Below are positions 1 through 11,547 of a stretch of DNA of 64,000 nt, in pieces (position 1 is the first letter of the stretch; each line of letters begins with the position of its first letter). This DNA is from Lactarius indigo (Eukaryota; Basidiomycota; Agaricomycetes; Russulales; Russulaceae). The stretch spans positions 124,001-188,000 of the forward strand of contig JAFKAC010000085.1 of assembly GCA_025766275.1 (NCBI GenBank), in the 5' to 3' direction. Below the pieces are notes generated by a model. The model ran no database searches and was not told where the DNA came from. It saw only the letters and a program-made list of their open reading frames with translations. Made by a program: the position numbers and the translations under genes.

Positions 1-1534
1 CAGAATCCTCGTTTCCGCTCTATGTTTCACGGTAACGCCGATGTCACTGCATCCTCTACTCACTGACTCACACCTTCAATGAGGCACTCATCACACGGCG
101 TTTTTTCGCATCAAGTTTCGCATCCTGGTGTTTGGGGCAGACTTGGAGAGGGTTGAGACAACAGTAGGAGTGGCGACCGCTACTGGGAAGATGCGCGCGT
201 GGTTATCGCTGCCACCAGGCACACTCACCAACGTGCTCGTCAAGGTGCTTGAAGCTGCCCGAGCACAATCGACTGCTCATAGAAAATCCAACTCCTACAG
301 CACGGGACGGCATCCTCCACGCCGCTGCCAAGTCACCTCTCGCGACCATTTTTACTTGTGACTTTCTGTGACCGCTTTTACTTGTGACGTATTGTGTAAC
401 AGTATTCACTCATATTAGATCACATAATATTTTTCATGGTGTATTATGTAATGAATTACACAATTGTGTAACGTATTTTTGTCCCAAAAAGTCACGTGAT
501 GTGTCAGGTGACGTGTTAGGGGGGGGGGTGAGGTAGCCCTGCTGCGTCGAGCGTGTCGCCACGGCAATTACGCACGTGACCATGGCCAGCCCGCGTCCCA
601 GCAGGATATCGCTTGCCATCCTGCTCCAGGATGTGGGTTCTTGAGAATCAGCGTTTCGGATCCACTTACTGACCACATATTACACCTGAGTGTCCCCCTA
701 CCGAGAGAGACAAAGCAATCAAACGAGGTGTGTAGTCATTCGAATCGATTATCGTACCGTTTATCCACGTGGGCAGCTAACATGACCGGATACTCACTCA
801 AACTTCGCCATCGGCGTCTAGATAGTACTGTGCGCTCAACGTCGGCCTCGGAGTGGCCCTATCGGGGAAGTATGTGACGTATCCGCCCCGCACCAAACAC
901 CGAGCGAGCCTGGTACCCACCATCTCATCCTCTCACCCTCCAGTTCTCTCCCACAATCTTGATCCTCGGAGGAACCTTCAAGTTGGCTCGGTTACATCCC
1001 ACTTCGCAGTCACGTGCGGCTCGGATGAACAACCCCAGCTCTTTCTTACTGCTGCGCGCGTGAATGCCTAACGGGTTCCTGCAGGAGTTGCATACGTTCA
1101 AGATGGAGCACCACACGTCTGACGAGCCCATCGAAGGATCCAGTCTCAAATACGAGAGCATGCTCGGCAACCCAGATGCGAACATGGCGCAGAGCGACCT
1201 CTAGACCAGCTGGATGCACCCCCGTTCGCGCTTGGCATTGTTGGCAATACCGACATGCTTGCGTCGTAAAGCCATGGTACGAGTGCAAGGACGTCGTTGG
1301 AGGTGCATTCATTGGACTAGGCCTGAGACCCACGACTCGACAGACTTTGCTGGGAGATAAATTCTTCCGCCGTATTCGTGGGGCATATGAAAAAATAGTA
1401 TTTTGTTGGTACCTTGCGTAATTGATAGGGCTTATCGTTGACACACTGAATGAAAACCCGTCGTGGGGACACAGTACTGTATGGACTACGCCTGCACTAT
1501 CCCCAAGGCTGAGGTCCTTAGGCCTGAGGATTTA
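1..1534. other. No recognisable gene (left flank)
   Basis: Only short open frames on both strands, none with a motif I recognise. The stretch has a run of G at about 520-528 and several repeats of a TTACTTGTGAC-like word at 350-390. About 30 bases around 545-573 resemble 39755-39785, so part of this may be old repeat DNA. It ends at the TA that flanks the left terminal repeat of the Tc1-like element. Confidence 0.5.
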
Positions 1535-1589
1535 CAGCCGTTTTCATATCGATAGTCCGATTTTCGGAAAAGCTACTAGCGGGCTGAGT
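1535..1589 (+). repeat. Left terminal inverted repeat of Tc1-like element
   Basis: 55 bp, exactly the reverse complement of 12870-12924; preceded by TA at 1533-1534. Begins CAGCCG, and identity stops at 1590. Confidence 0.95.
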
Positions 1590-1697
1590 GAGCGGAGGTC
1601 AAGGATAACCAGTTATCTGAGATTCGATCGAAAAAAAATAAGGCTTATCTTTTTTTTTTTTCTTTTCCCCCCATCGCCCCACTTCCCATCACTGTCA

Positions 1698-2824
1698 ATG
1701 CGCAATCGTCGTCACTTTTCTCAAGAAATCAAGGAGGTGGCCTTGCGCATGTCTCATCAAGGGGTATCTGATGCTGAGATAGAAGAGTATCTGGGCATCA
1801 GTGAGCGATCTATGAGACGGTTGAGGGCGACGTACCTTGCAACAGGTGAAGTGGTTCGGATACCAGTATGCCCAGGTCGGCCACGTCTCCTTGATGGTCT
1901 TGATTCACACGTTCGTTCTTTTCTTTTTGTTGCGACACCGCACTGACTATGGTCCTCAGTTTATTGAGGGCTGTATACTGCGGCAACCCGACATCTCACT
2001 CGAGGAATTGCAGACACAGCTCTTCAGGGTCACTGAAATTGAGGTCTCGACTGCAACAATTTGGAGGACGCTCCGGCGAATGGGATACACTATGAAGACG
2101 GTAAGTGACTTGATGATAACCCCCGGAATCACTGGAACTTGAAAGTCGACAGATCACACGGCCAGCCATTGAGCAAAACGAGGATGAACGCATCGCCTAC
2201 AAAGTGCTCATTGGCGAGCACTACGAAGCCCACCAACTGGTTTTTGCAGACGAGAGCTCATTCAATCGAATGACTCTGAGGCGTTCTTTTGCGTGGGCTC
2301 AACGGGGAGACCGTGCACGTCGCCGAGAATTTTTTGTACGGGGTACACGGTAAGTAATTGTTGTTTTTTCCGAGGCTGTATTGTCTAACTTCCACAGGTA
2401 TTCTATCCTTCCCGCGCTGTCCCTCGATGGCATCCTTCATGCTGATGTCTTTGACCACGCGATAACTGGAGCCGACTTCCAATCTTTCATCGAAGGGCTG
2501 CTCGACCGCATGCAGCCATACCCACTGCCCAACTCAGTTCTTGTAATGGATAACGCGGCGATACACAAGGTCGATGGGGTCTGAGAGATGATTGAGGAAC
2601 GCGGCATGCGTCTCATCTATCTCCCCCCTTACTCGCCCGACCTGAACCCTATTGAGGAGGCGTTCTCCTCCATCAAGGCGTGGCTACGTGCCAATCGTGA
2701 TTACATTCTTGGTGAGATTGAGGGTATCGGCGCGGATCCGTATAAGGTGATTTGGGAGGCAATCTATAGTGTGACGCCGGAGGACGCTTTCGGTTGGTAC
2801 CAGCACAGCGAATATATTGCGTAG
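1698..2824 (+). pseudogene. Tc1/mariner DD34E transposase, one nonsense codon
   Basis: Four exons (1698-1910, 1960-2100, 2153-2349, 2398-2824) join in frame through three GT-AG introns of 49, 52 and 48 nt, giving 325 codons, a normal Tc1-family length. The N terminus is a helix-turn-helix region (HFSQEIKEVALRM, then LGISERSMRRL), followed by GRPRLL. The catalytic triad is visible: Asp in FADESSF, Asp in VMDNAAIH, and Glu in DLNPIE, with 34 residues between the last two. The only lesion is TGA at 2582-2584 in place of a probable CGA Arg codon between the second Asp and the Glu. Downstream the frame stays open to TAG at 2822-2824. The enzyme would cut and paste DNA at TA sites. As written it is inactive unless the stop is bypassed. 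Confidence 0.88.
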
Positions 2825-2918
2825 TCGTTCAGTTCACTAGTGTATTGCCTCCTTTGTTACAATCTATGCAATTAGTACGTGTGTTGTGGTTGTGTGCTAC
2901 GGGTATCTTGGTGGTCGT

Positions 2919-4228
2919 CTACTCGACGAATGTGGCCTCAGTAGCCGCCCACTTATTCTCCATGTCAAACGGGTCACGGTTTTCGTCCTTCACCCACCCT
3001 TGCCTCTCCTGTTCTCCCTCCTCGTCACTTGACCATACGAAAATAGCCTCGTGGCTCTCTTCTTTCAGCATCCGTCCTTTACCCTTCCTATCGCGTGGGA
3101 CACGACTTGGACCGACCACCTCAACAACCTCAACGTCCTCGACCTTGTCCTCGACTGCCACCTCCTGCCTGTCACCCACTGTGACACCGTGACCTTCCCC
3201 ATTCGGTCGCATCAGTGGCAACAGCCACTTCTTCACGTACGCATGAAGACTACGTGCGCCTTCCTTCCCAAGACCCCCCACTGTCTCCAGCAATACCTGG
3301 TGCATCTCATACACCTCCATCACGGTGCTCATACCAAAGTCAACAAGCTCCGACTCCATATCAACATAGTCGAAGGTCGGAGATGGGTCATGGATATCCA
3401 TCAGCTCCAGGAGGAGACGGACGGGTAGGTCAATTGGGGTGGGGGTTGCGGGGTTGGGCATCGACGTGGGACGCTGACGACTCGGAGTAGCTGGGTGAGT
3501 CTCCGATGTCACCGATGTTACTGATGCCCCCGCTGTAGACCCTGGCGATGCGATGTTCACTGCGACATGAACCTCGGGTACACCATGCGAATTGCGGGCT
3601 CTCTTGCTAGTGGGTAGCCGGTCAAATGGTTTCAGGTTTGGGGGCAAGTCGATCCTCGCCTCATTGAGTGTCTATACCAGCATACGTGAGTACAGCATAA
3701 CATTGTCCGCCATAGTCGCTCACAATTTTTTTTGCCCAAAATGTCATCGCCTTGTGATCTAGGCGTTTGTGGTTGTCGCGTCCACCCAAACGGTCGACAT
3801 AACAATGGCCCCTATGGGCTTCACATCTGAGGGCAATTTCTAACTCTTTGTATGCTTGATACACCGCCCCCTGTTTGGCGTTCACAGGTGGAGGGACGTC
3901 GTCCTCGCGCCTACGTTTTCCCCTGCTACCTGATGCCTTTGGCGCCTTTGACGGTGCCTTTGTCTACAAACAATCAGTAACACGGCCACTGGGAGCAAGA
4001 ATTCCTCACCAAGTTCTGGATTTCAACGCTCACTGCGTTCTTACGGGCCACGATTATTTTTGCGTTCAGACGGGTGAGTGCGGCTTCCCACTCGTCCTCA
4101 CTACTCAAGTATGACATCTTACCAAGATCCCCGGATAACTTATACCCCAACTGTACTGGTAATACGGCGTCACGAAGGCGCTTCATTACTTCCATCTGAA
4201 GCTCGTCCCAACTCATCGCACTGTGTCC
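2919..4228 (-). pseudogene. Transposon second gene, 3' part (exons after the chromovirus insertion)
   Basis: Minus-strand exons 4228-4010, 3963-3724 and 3671-2919 are separated by GT-AG introns 3964-4009 (46 nt) and 3672-3723 (52 nt). They continue in phase from the 5' part at 12064-12549, and with one target duplication removed the whole frame is about 548 codons. Visible features are a compact segment with DELQMEVMKRL, a basic patch KRRRED, a Cys/His cluster CEAHRGHC, a following TFWAKKI motif, and a long low-complexity acidic/Ser-rich tail ending at TAG 2919-2921. From memory this pattern resembles hypothetical proteins common in Agaricomycetes; I do not know a function. It is convergent with the transposase, with 94 bp between their stops. 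It could be a transposition accessory protein or passenger cargo. Confidence 0.65.
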
Positions 4229-4233
4229 CTTGA
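4229..4233. repeat. Chromovirus target duplication, left
   Basis: CTTGA, identical to 12064-12068, directly outside the left LTR. Confidence 0.93.
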
Positions 4234-4736
4234 TGTAACGTCGTCACGACGTTAGCTCGACTTGAGCTCGATGATGGCGGTAACGACTTAGCAAATGCCT
4301 TGAAGACTCGGAGGTCCAAGTGTAGACGATAGTGAACACTCGAAGGTGCACTGTTCTTGAACGCGATGACTTAGAGAGAGAGAGAGGGAGAGAGAGAGAG
4401 AGAGAGAAACAAGTGACGATTCAAGAAGACCAAGATGGCGTGTCTTGGTCTTCACGAGGCACTATAAATACAAGCCGAGCAGGCTTTCAAGCGCTGCTAT
4501 GAGTCACAGTAGGTAAAGCGTCCAACGTATCGCAGAAACATCTCGAACCCTAATACTATTAGTACTAGTATTAGTGGCGCGGTTCTCAGTCAGCAATCAG
4601 TATCGTATCTCCTATCGCATCGCCGTATCACCGTAGGTAAGTCCGCAGCTAATATACCTTACCGCCGTAGCTGCAACCGGTACAGTAAGGGTTCAATCGG
4701 AGTCGTACCACAATACAGAAAGTCCAAAACGTGACA
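4234..4736 (-). repeat. 3' LTR of chromovirus
   Basis: 503 bp, matching 11561-12063. It contains a GA microsatellite (about 4374-4407), an 11-bp-arm inverted repeat (4425-4435/4443-4453) and TATAAATA at 4463-4470, read as TATTTATA on the element's strand. Confidence 0.93.
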
Positions 4737-4739
4737 TCA

Positions 4740-4749
4740 CCCCCTTTTC
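4740..4749 (-). promoter_or_regulatory. Polypurine tract of chromovirus
   Basis: On the element's strand this reads GAAAAGGGGG, three bases upstream of the 3' LTR. That is the expected site of plus-strand DNA priming. Confidence 0.8.
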
Positions 4750-5175
4750 AGCGTGAGGCCCCGACTCACCGAAAGTCCCTTGCTGGCCAGTCCCGCTGTT
4801 CGTCGGCGATGCGCTCTAACGCCGTGGCACGCTCCAGCCGATAGATGGTGTTGTGTTGGTTGTCTTGGGCGCATTCGATCATGGCGCGGAGCTGAGCCAC
4901 TCGCGCCCGGAGCCGATCCAGTTCGTAACTGGCCGCGCGGAAGCGCGTGACCTCCGCGGTGAGTGACTTGTCGTTGATACGGTTGAGTGCGCGGTCCGTG
5001 ACGCGATCCGCCTCGAAGACTACCAGGTCTTCGTGGGGGTACGTGGGGCGAAGGGCCGCCGACACGTGCGGCTCGGCATAGAAGGGCTTACCGTACACGT
5101 GGGGCGACCCTGGTATAACTCCTAGTATAAGGGGGTCAGCTCCCCCGATGATCTGGACATGGGACGCGTCCTGCT

Positions 5176-5886
5176 CTATGCCGTCGGGTCCGGTGATGGG
5201 GTATCGAATATGATGGGGTCGTCGGTTCGCCTGGAACCCTTCAGGCGCAATGACATGCGCGGGGTCGTCGGCGGCGGTGAACGGACGATGATCGGCGGCG
5301 CCGGGCACACGCACACGTCCTCGATACATGGGGGACCCGTCGGTGTAGACGAGCCAGGGCGTGATGAGGGGATTAGTAGGGTCGCTTTTCGTTCGAAGGA
5401 AGGCGTGGCGTGCCGGGTAGTAATCGTCGTCGTCATGGCCAGCCTCAGCAGCCTCCATCGCTGCCGTCGCTCGCGCATCTCCCTCAGTCGGGCCGCGGCT
5501 GAGTCCAGCTGCTCCTTCTGCCACTCCGCCGCCACCTTCTTCCACCCCTCCAACTCGTACTCCATCAGTGCTTGAACGCTGGTCGTTGCTCGGGAAAACT
5601 CCGCGAACGCCGATGAGGTCGTCGCTTGGGGGGATAGCGGCGATCGGTTCGCGCTGCCCATGCTCGTCTCGGAAGACGTGGACGACCTCTCCGTCGGGGG
5701 CGGTGGTTGGATCGGGGAATCGGCTGATGACGTGGGCCCACTCTTGAGCGGTGATGGGCCCCTCCGCTGGTCTAAGAGGTGTCCATGGGGTGATTTGAGA
5801 GTTGGGTACCTCGGTGTCGTCGTCCTCAGCCAAGAGGGCGTGGGTGTCTTGTGCGAGGGAGTCGAGGAGCGCTGCTTGGGTGACAT
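5176..5886 (-). other. Alternative-frame open stretch inside the pol tail
   Basis: On the same strand as pol but in a different frame, 236 codons stay open. The middle reads like a charged alpha helix (LEGWKKVAAEWQKEQLDSA, then RLREMRERRQR), whereas the pol frame at that point is a Gly/Glu-rich low-complexity string. Either the two frames are overprinted, or a pair of compensating indels swapped frames in an ancestor. It may also be chance in GC-rich sequence. Confidence 0.35.
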
Positions 5887-6814
5887 GTCGCAGAGGGGAT
5901 GTAGGCATGTGAGAGTGGGTAGAGCGAAGGAAAGAGGGATGACTTCCTTCGATTATCGCATTGCTCGTTTTAACCTGTCGTTCACGCGTCTGCGTTTCCT
6001 GATATAGGCGGACTGCTTCCGGCGCAAAGACGTCATCCTTATCGACCCACTGGTTCTCCGAGTCCGAGTAGCCCTTCCATTTGATTAGGTATTGGAGGCG
6101 TCTGCCCCTTCCGAAATGCCGAGAGTCCAGAATGGCCTCGACTTCGTATTCCTCTTCTCCATCGACCAGTTCCGGCGGTGGGCGCGTGAAATTTTCCCCA
6201 TGTAAAGGAGTTTGCTTGTAGGGCGTGAGGAGATCGATGTGAAACACTGGGTGTATACTCCACTGCGTGGGAAGTTCCAATCGATAATTGTAAGGCGACA
6301 TCACCTGGATCACCCTGAAGGGTCCGTGGCGTCGCGCCGCTAATTTTGCCGTAGGTTGATTGGTCCGAAGGTGTTTCCCTTCCAGCCACACGAGGTCGTT
6401 GATCCGGAGTTTGGGCGTATTTTTGTTGCGTACCCATGCCTCTTGTGCCTTTTTCATGAGGCGTTGGGCGTCCCTTCTAGCTTCTTTCAGCTGTGTCAGT
6501 CGCGTGGTTACTTGTGGGACAGGAGACGGCTTATCGGTCCAATCAGCTTGCGGATCGTACCCCATCAGGAGTCGAAACGGCGATTGCTTTGTGTGTTCAT
6601 GGGGCCAGTTATTATGAGCAAATTCGGCGATTGGTAGATACGTGGTCCAGTTATCTTGCCGCTCGTTTACCCAAAAGCGTAAGTACTGTTCCAGCCATTG
6701 GTTGGTCCTCTCGGACTGCCCATCGGTGCGTGGGTGATACGCCGTCGATATATTTTGCTGCACCCCTAGAATGCGGCACGCCTCTCTTGTAAACTTGGAC
6801 GTGAATCGAGGGTC

Positions 6815-6817
6815 TCA
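6815..6817 (-). other. Premature TGA in integrase catalytic core
   Basis: Minus-strand context is ISD-TGA-DPRF. Related elements normally read SDRDPRF, so the parent codon was probably CGA and the change a CpG transition. Confidence 0.85.
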
Positions 6818-9468
6818 GTCACTGATAATTTTGCGCGGTAGCCCGAATCGTTTGAAAACATGACGGACGTACAGCGCCGCGGTCTCTTCTGCGGTTATCT
6901 CCTCCCGGCACGGTATGAATACGGAGGCCTTACTGCAGTCGTGGTCAGTAACGGTGAGAATGCTGTCGTGTCCTTCGGATACCGGTAACTTGGTGATGAA
7001 GTCTATTGCCACGGTCTGGAAGGGGGGCGCGTCAAGTACTGGCGTGATGGGGTGCAGGGCCGCGCGTATGGGTCGCGTGTTGACTTTGTTTCGCTGGCAT
7101 TCGGCGCATCCTTGCACGTATTCATAGACGTCCCTTCGCAGTCGCGGCCACCAATAATGTCGTTCTAGTATTCGTTGTGTTCTCGCGATTCCCGGGTGTC
7201 CATGTATTGGTAGGTCGTGGTGGTCGTGGATCAGCACGCGGTGTGTCGATGCTGGTCCAGTTATTACGAACCTGCCATCCTTGTACCACTCTCCCTGTAT
7301 CTTCTTCAATTGATGGGGGTCCGCCCACATCTTGATCACCTTCTCGTCTTGTTGATGTCGTGGTTGCAGTAAGTTCGGGTTGAGGGTTACCGTTCTTGCC
7401 GTGTTGAGGGTTCGGACGAAGACTTCCGGTGGTAGCACCACTACTTCACTGTTATCTTCCGTCCCCTGGTCGTAATCTGGTCGTCGCGACAACGCATCGG
7501 CCCTTCCGTTGTTTTTTCCTTTAATGTGATGGATCTCAAAATCGTACTCAGAGAGTTCGAGCACTTCCCTTGCGACGCGCCTGCTGATTTTCTGTGGCGA
7601 CTTCCAATATTGTAGGTTCAGGTGGTCGGAGTAGATTTTGATTTTGTGTGGTGCTCCGGCTAGTAACGGTCTCCAATTCCTCAGGGCTTTAACGATTGCG
7701 AGTAGCTCCAGGTCATAAATGTCGTAGTTTCGCTCTGTTTCGGAGAGCGTTGCGGAATAATAGCCTATGGGGTGTCGCTTTCCGTCAGATTTCTTTTGCA
7801 ATAATACGGCTCCCACCGCGTAACCCGAGGCGTCGACTTCCAGCTCGAATGGGTCTTGAAGGACGGGGTGCGCCAGCACTGGTTCTTCCGTTACAAGGCG
7901 TTTCAGGGTGTTAAAGGCCTTGTTTTCGTCTTCGGTCCACCTCCACTCTTCGTCTTTTCGCGTCAGTTTGGTGAGTGGTTTGGCGTGAGTTGCGAATCCG
8001 CGAATGAAGAGCCTGTAAAAGTTACAAAAGCCCAAGAAGGATCGAACGTCTTTGACTTTTGTTGGCGTGGGCCAATCTTTGATGCCTTGAACTTTTACCG
8101 GGTCCATACGAGTCACCCCCTTTTCAAGGATTACCCCCAGGTAATCCATTCGCGGTTGGTGGAAGAGGCACTTCTTGAGTTTGAAGTAGAGGTCGTGGTC
8201 TGCCGCGACGCGCAACACGTCGCGGACCGCGGAAATATGGGCGGCTAGGTCATGGGCGAAGTGAGTAGCGATGCCGATATCATCCATATAAACACGTATC
8301 GTAGTGCCCAACCGTTCGTGCTTGGAGATCGTGTCGCGGTAGATGTGGTTCATCATGGCCTGGAAGGTGGCCGGGGAGTTGGTGAGGCCGAAGAACATGA
8401 CGGTTGGTTCAAAGAGGCCAAATTTAGTTTTGAACGCCGCCTTTTCTTGATCGCCGTCGCGAATGCGTATGTTGTTGTACCCCCAACGAATATCGAGTTT
8501 TGTGTATATGTGGGCGTTGCTGAGGTCGAGGATGAGGTCTTGTATGAGCGGGAGCGGATACTGATTTCGAATGGTGTGGGAATTAATGACCCGATAGTCC
8601 TGTACCGGGCGTAGTTTTCCGTCCTTCTTTTTAATGAAGAAAAAGGATGACGCATACGGGGATATGGAAGGGCGTAAGTAGCCCTGTTTCAACTTTTCCT
8701 CTAAGAATTCCTTGAGTTCGCCTTCTTCCTTTTGTGTCATGGGGTATATTTTGCAGTCTATAGCCGCTGGGGCCGACGGTTTGAAGTCAATTGCGTGATC
8801 CCACGGCCTTGCCGGGGGGAAGCGATGTGAGGCTTGCTCGTTAAAAAGGTTGCTGAAGTCGGCGTAGACTGCTGGCAGTTCAGCCGCCGTTTGTTGTTGC
8901 TTTGCCGATATGGCCAGCTCCGTCGAGGTCGTAGCCCGGGCGAAGGTTTCTTCGTGTAATTCCTGTACTATGGCTTCTTTTTCAGTAGTGATTAGGGCGC
9001 GAATAGCAGATGTCGTGAGTAAATTTTCCGTGGTGGCTAAAACCACGGGTTGTACGTCTGGATGGGTAGTTGCAGTAGCCCAACTGATTGTGGGTTCGAA
9101 GGCGCTAAGCCATGGGTATCCAAGTACCATGTCCTCGCTTCCGAGATCGGTGACCAGGAAGGTCATCCTTTTTATCTGCCCCTGTGTTTTCACTTCTAGG
9201 TTAACGTAATGAGTGATTAACCCAGCTTTGTTTTCCGTATTATCTATATTCCATATTTTGCGGGGTGTTTGCAGTGGTTGTATCAGGATTCCAGCCCGCG
9301 CTGCCATGTTTGGTTTAATGAAGTTGTCGGTCGCTCCAGAGTCGACCAACGCGTTTGTTTCAGTCGTTTGGTAATTTGTTCGGACAGTCACTGGAATTCG
9401 CAGGGATCGATAGCGCGTTGTCACGATTACAGAATTACATTGTAAAGCCCTCACCCAGACTGACGGGT

Positions 9469-11541
9469 TCAGGCGTCCCGAAAACCCTCTTTTCCCCATA
9501 GGTCCTGAAGGATGAGGTCTTTCACCTCGTCCGTACTGTTGGCGACCTGCGTAAGCCATTCCTTGGCTTGTTCTCCCGCCGTTTTCGTGCTTGCAGCGTT
9601 TATTTGAGGTGCAGGCGTCACGCTTGGCACCGGCGACATATATCCGGGCAGCGACGGCGCATACTGCGATGGCGCATACTGGGAGACGGGCCCCTGAGGA
9701 TATCCCACAGTTTCAGTCATGCGGCTGCTGGATGGGGCAGCCTGCCACTGTTGCTGCGTGCGTGGATATGGACAATTTCGTGAGAGGTGGCCGGGAGCAT
9801 GACAGTTATAGCAAAGGACGTTCCTTAAGTCCCTTCGAGATCCTCCTCTTCCTCGTCCTCGAGCTCCCGGTCCTCCTCTTGGTGGGAACGGTGGCGTAGA
9901 CCAGTCGCGGTGTGGCAGTTTGTTGAAGTCGATGTCTTCGGATCCCGCGAGTCTCACCTTGGCACGGTCAGCCGAGGTGTCCATTGCCCATGGATTAGTT
10001 TGCGGCAGGTTTTGCGGGAGTGTCCATCCTGCGTTGCCGCCCTGCTTCTTCGGCTGCGTCGTGGTATTCTTGTATTCATTGAGTCGCGCTTTGAGGTGTA
10101 TGTAATTTTTCTGTCGCTTGAGGACGGCTCTTTTCCAGTCGTCAAACGTGACGGGATCGTCGAACTGGAACGCGTTTTTGAACAGTTCCTTGGGTAGCCC
10201 CGATGTGAAGAGGTCGATGGTTTGGGGTTCGTTGAGGCGGTAATGAGCCTTCCGTGCAAGCTGTTCAAAATCATTGACGTACTTGTCAATGTCTTCTCCT
10301 ATCATTTTGAGACCCTTCCGTAGTATAGCTTGGGCCTGTTCTCTTTCCAGCGTGTTTTCGAACCTCTGGCTGAACCCGTCAGCTACGGCGTCCCATAGGT
10401 TGCGGGTATAGGGACTGATCCCTCGTTGTATTTGTCTGTTGAGCCAGTTCAGGAATGATAGGACCCATTCGCTGACCGCTCCGCCCTTGATGTAGGAAAG
10501 AAACAGAAGGCATCTTCTGTAGTCGTTGCGCATGATAGGGGCATCTAGGTTCATGCCCCAGTAGACATGCCACTGCGTTAAAAATTGGTCTACTTTGAGT
10601 CTGTCTCCGTCAAAAATGGAAGGTGGCTCGCCGGTTAATTTTTCGTTATGGTGTCCTCCCCCTCCGGCGTTTCCACCACCTCCTCCTCCTCCGCCGCCAC
10701 CTCCTCCTCCGTCTGGTGGTCCCGTGGGTGGCATTCTTGGTGGTTCAGTTCTTCGCAGGTCAAATGGGATACCTCCTCCTGGCGGCGGCGGTGGGTCCCC
10801 CCCTGGCCCGCCCATTCCTGGTGGGAGGTCTAGTGCGGGTCGTCGTTCGGATGGGGGGTCTCCTCGGTCTGATCCTATTGCTCGGAAGATGGCCGCGTCG
10901 TCGGCGGTCATTCGTATGCTGGTGTCGGGGTTAATAGGCATGAGGATTTCTCGTGCTTCTTCTTGTATGGCACGCGCTTCTTCAATCGCGACCTCTTCCA
11001 TTGCTCGCGTTATTGTTGCCATAATGGCTGGTGATCGGATGTGAATTGGTTCTGGTTCCGTAATATGTGCAGACTCAGCTCGTTCAATAAGGAGATCTTG
11101 TATTGCTCCTCCGCTAGTTTCTGTTTGGTTTGGCTCTCGTCCTGCACTTTCGCTTTGGCTCTGGTCCTCTTCTCCCTCTTCTGATACCACTTCTCCGGTA
11201 GAGTGTTCTCGTACTTGCCCGTCGATGGGGCCCCAATCTGCTCGGCTGTTGAGCTCCCGGGCGTCGATATCGCACTGGTATCTGGGTCCTGCTGGTCGTA
11301 TGACGTCCCACTGGGAGTCTATAGGGTTCCACGCAACCTCCGTCCAACACAAGTGGTCGAAGTTGAACTCAACTGGTCGGAACCTACTAGGTCCGTTGAA
11401 TTCCACAAAATATCCGGTTTCTTCTTGTCTTTCCCTCCAGCTAGCGGCTTGTAGAAAGCGCGTGGGGACGTTACGTTCTCCTCTTCTTGGGAGCGAGTAG
11501 GGACGGAAATTCGTCCACTGGTCTCTTGTTGTTACGGCCAC
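9469..11541 (-). CDS. gag: Chromovirus Gag-like polyprotein
   Basis: About 690 codons. N-terminal segment of unknown role; helical acidic stretch around residues 170-200; Pro/Gly-rich region with a long poly-Gly run near 275-290; retrotransposon gag core (about 300-480, with GGAVSEWVLSF and LFTSGLPKELF); RGRGRGG arginine/glycine patch; CCHC zinc knuckle CYNCHAPGHLSRNC near residue 580. Gag packages the RNA and forms the particle. The frame opens just after TAA at 11557-11559 and has no ATG until 11022-11020 (about codon 174). The upstream part is clearly protein-like, so initiation may use a near-cognate codon such as GTG 11541 or ATC 11544. A -1 shift near the 3' end should feed into pol. 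Confidence 0.85.
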   Translation of the reverse strand: MAVTTRDQWTNFRPYSLPRRGERNVPTRFLQAASWRERQEETGYFVEFNGPSRFRPVEFNFDHLCWTEVAWNPIDSQWDVIRPAGPRYQCDIDARELNSRADWGPIDGQVREHSTGEVVSEEGEEDQSQSESAGREPNQTETSGGAIQDLLIERAESAHITEPEPIHIRSPAIMATITRAMEEVAIEEARAIQEEAREILMPINPDTSIRMTADDAAIFRAIGSDRGDPPSERRPALDLPPGMGGPGGDPPPPPGGGIPFDLRRTEPPRMPPTGPPDGGGGGGGGGGGGGNAGGGGHHNEKLTGEPPSIFDGDRLKVDQFLTQWHVYWGMNLDAPIMRNDYRRCLLFLSYIKGGAVSEWVLSFLNWLNRQIQRGISPYTRNLWDAVADGFSQRFENTLEREQAQAILRKGLKMIGEDIDKYVNDFEQLARKAHYRLNEPQTIDLFTSGLPKELFKNAFQFDDPVTFDDWKRAVLKRQKNYIHLKARLNEYKNTTTQPKKQGGNAGWTLPQNLPQTNPWAMDTSADRAKVRLAGSEDIDFNKLPHRDWSTPPFPPRGGPGARGRGRGGSRRDLRNVLCYNCHAPGHLSRNCPYPRTQQQWQAAPSSSRMTETVGYPQGPVSQYAPSQYAPSLPGYMSPVPSVTPAPQINAASTKTAGEQAKEWLTQVANSTDEVKDLILQDLWGKEGFRDA
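9490..9496 (-). promoter_or_regulatory. Putative -1 ribosomal frameshift heptamer
   Basis: On the element's strand the sequence is GGGAAAA, split by the gag frame as G-GGA-AAA. This fits the X-XXY-YYZ rule about 20 nt before the gag stop, and the shift enters the pol frame. Confidence 0.6.
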
Positions 11542-11547
11542 GATGGT

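Larger units (their letters stand above)
4766..9559 (-). pseudogene. pol: Chromovirus Pol polyprotein with one in-frame TGA in integrase
   Basis: One frame of about 1,598 codons broken only by TGA at 6815-6817. Reading down the minus strand: aspartic protease (LVDSGATDNFI), reverse transcriptase (FIKKKDGKLRPVQDYR, active site YMDD), RNase H (DASGYAVGAVLLQ), integrase HHCC zinc finger (H-GHPGI...CAECQRNK), catalytic core (VAIDFITKLP; KIISD followed by the stop; YHPRTDGQSERTNQW) and a chromodomain at about 5995-6165 (YLIKWKGY). Chromodomains in this family steer integration through histone marks. The stop directly follows the second catalytic Asp, where chromoviruses normally have Arg, so CGA to TGA is likely. 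After the chromodomain comes an unusually long tail of about 400 residues ending in a coiled-coil-like stretch. The frame is -1 relative to gag and overlaps it by 91 nt. Confidence 0.9.

Noticed and set aside
545..575. Short match to 39755-39785 as a shared element end
   Set aside because: Only about 30 bases match, with no inverted repeat or target duplication on either side.
1046..1444. 132-codon minus-strand open frame in the left flank
   Set aside because: No motif, no intron context and no partner in the window; consistent with chance.
10595..11044. Plus-strand open frame with long Pro runs
   Set aside because: Antisense of the poly-Gly region of gag.
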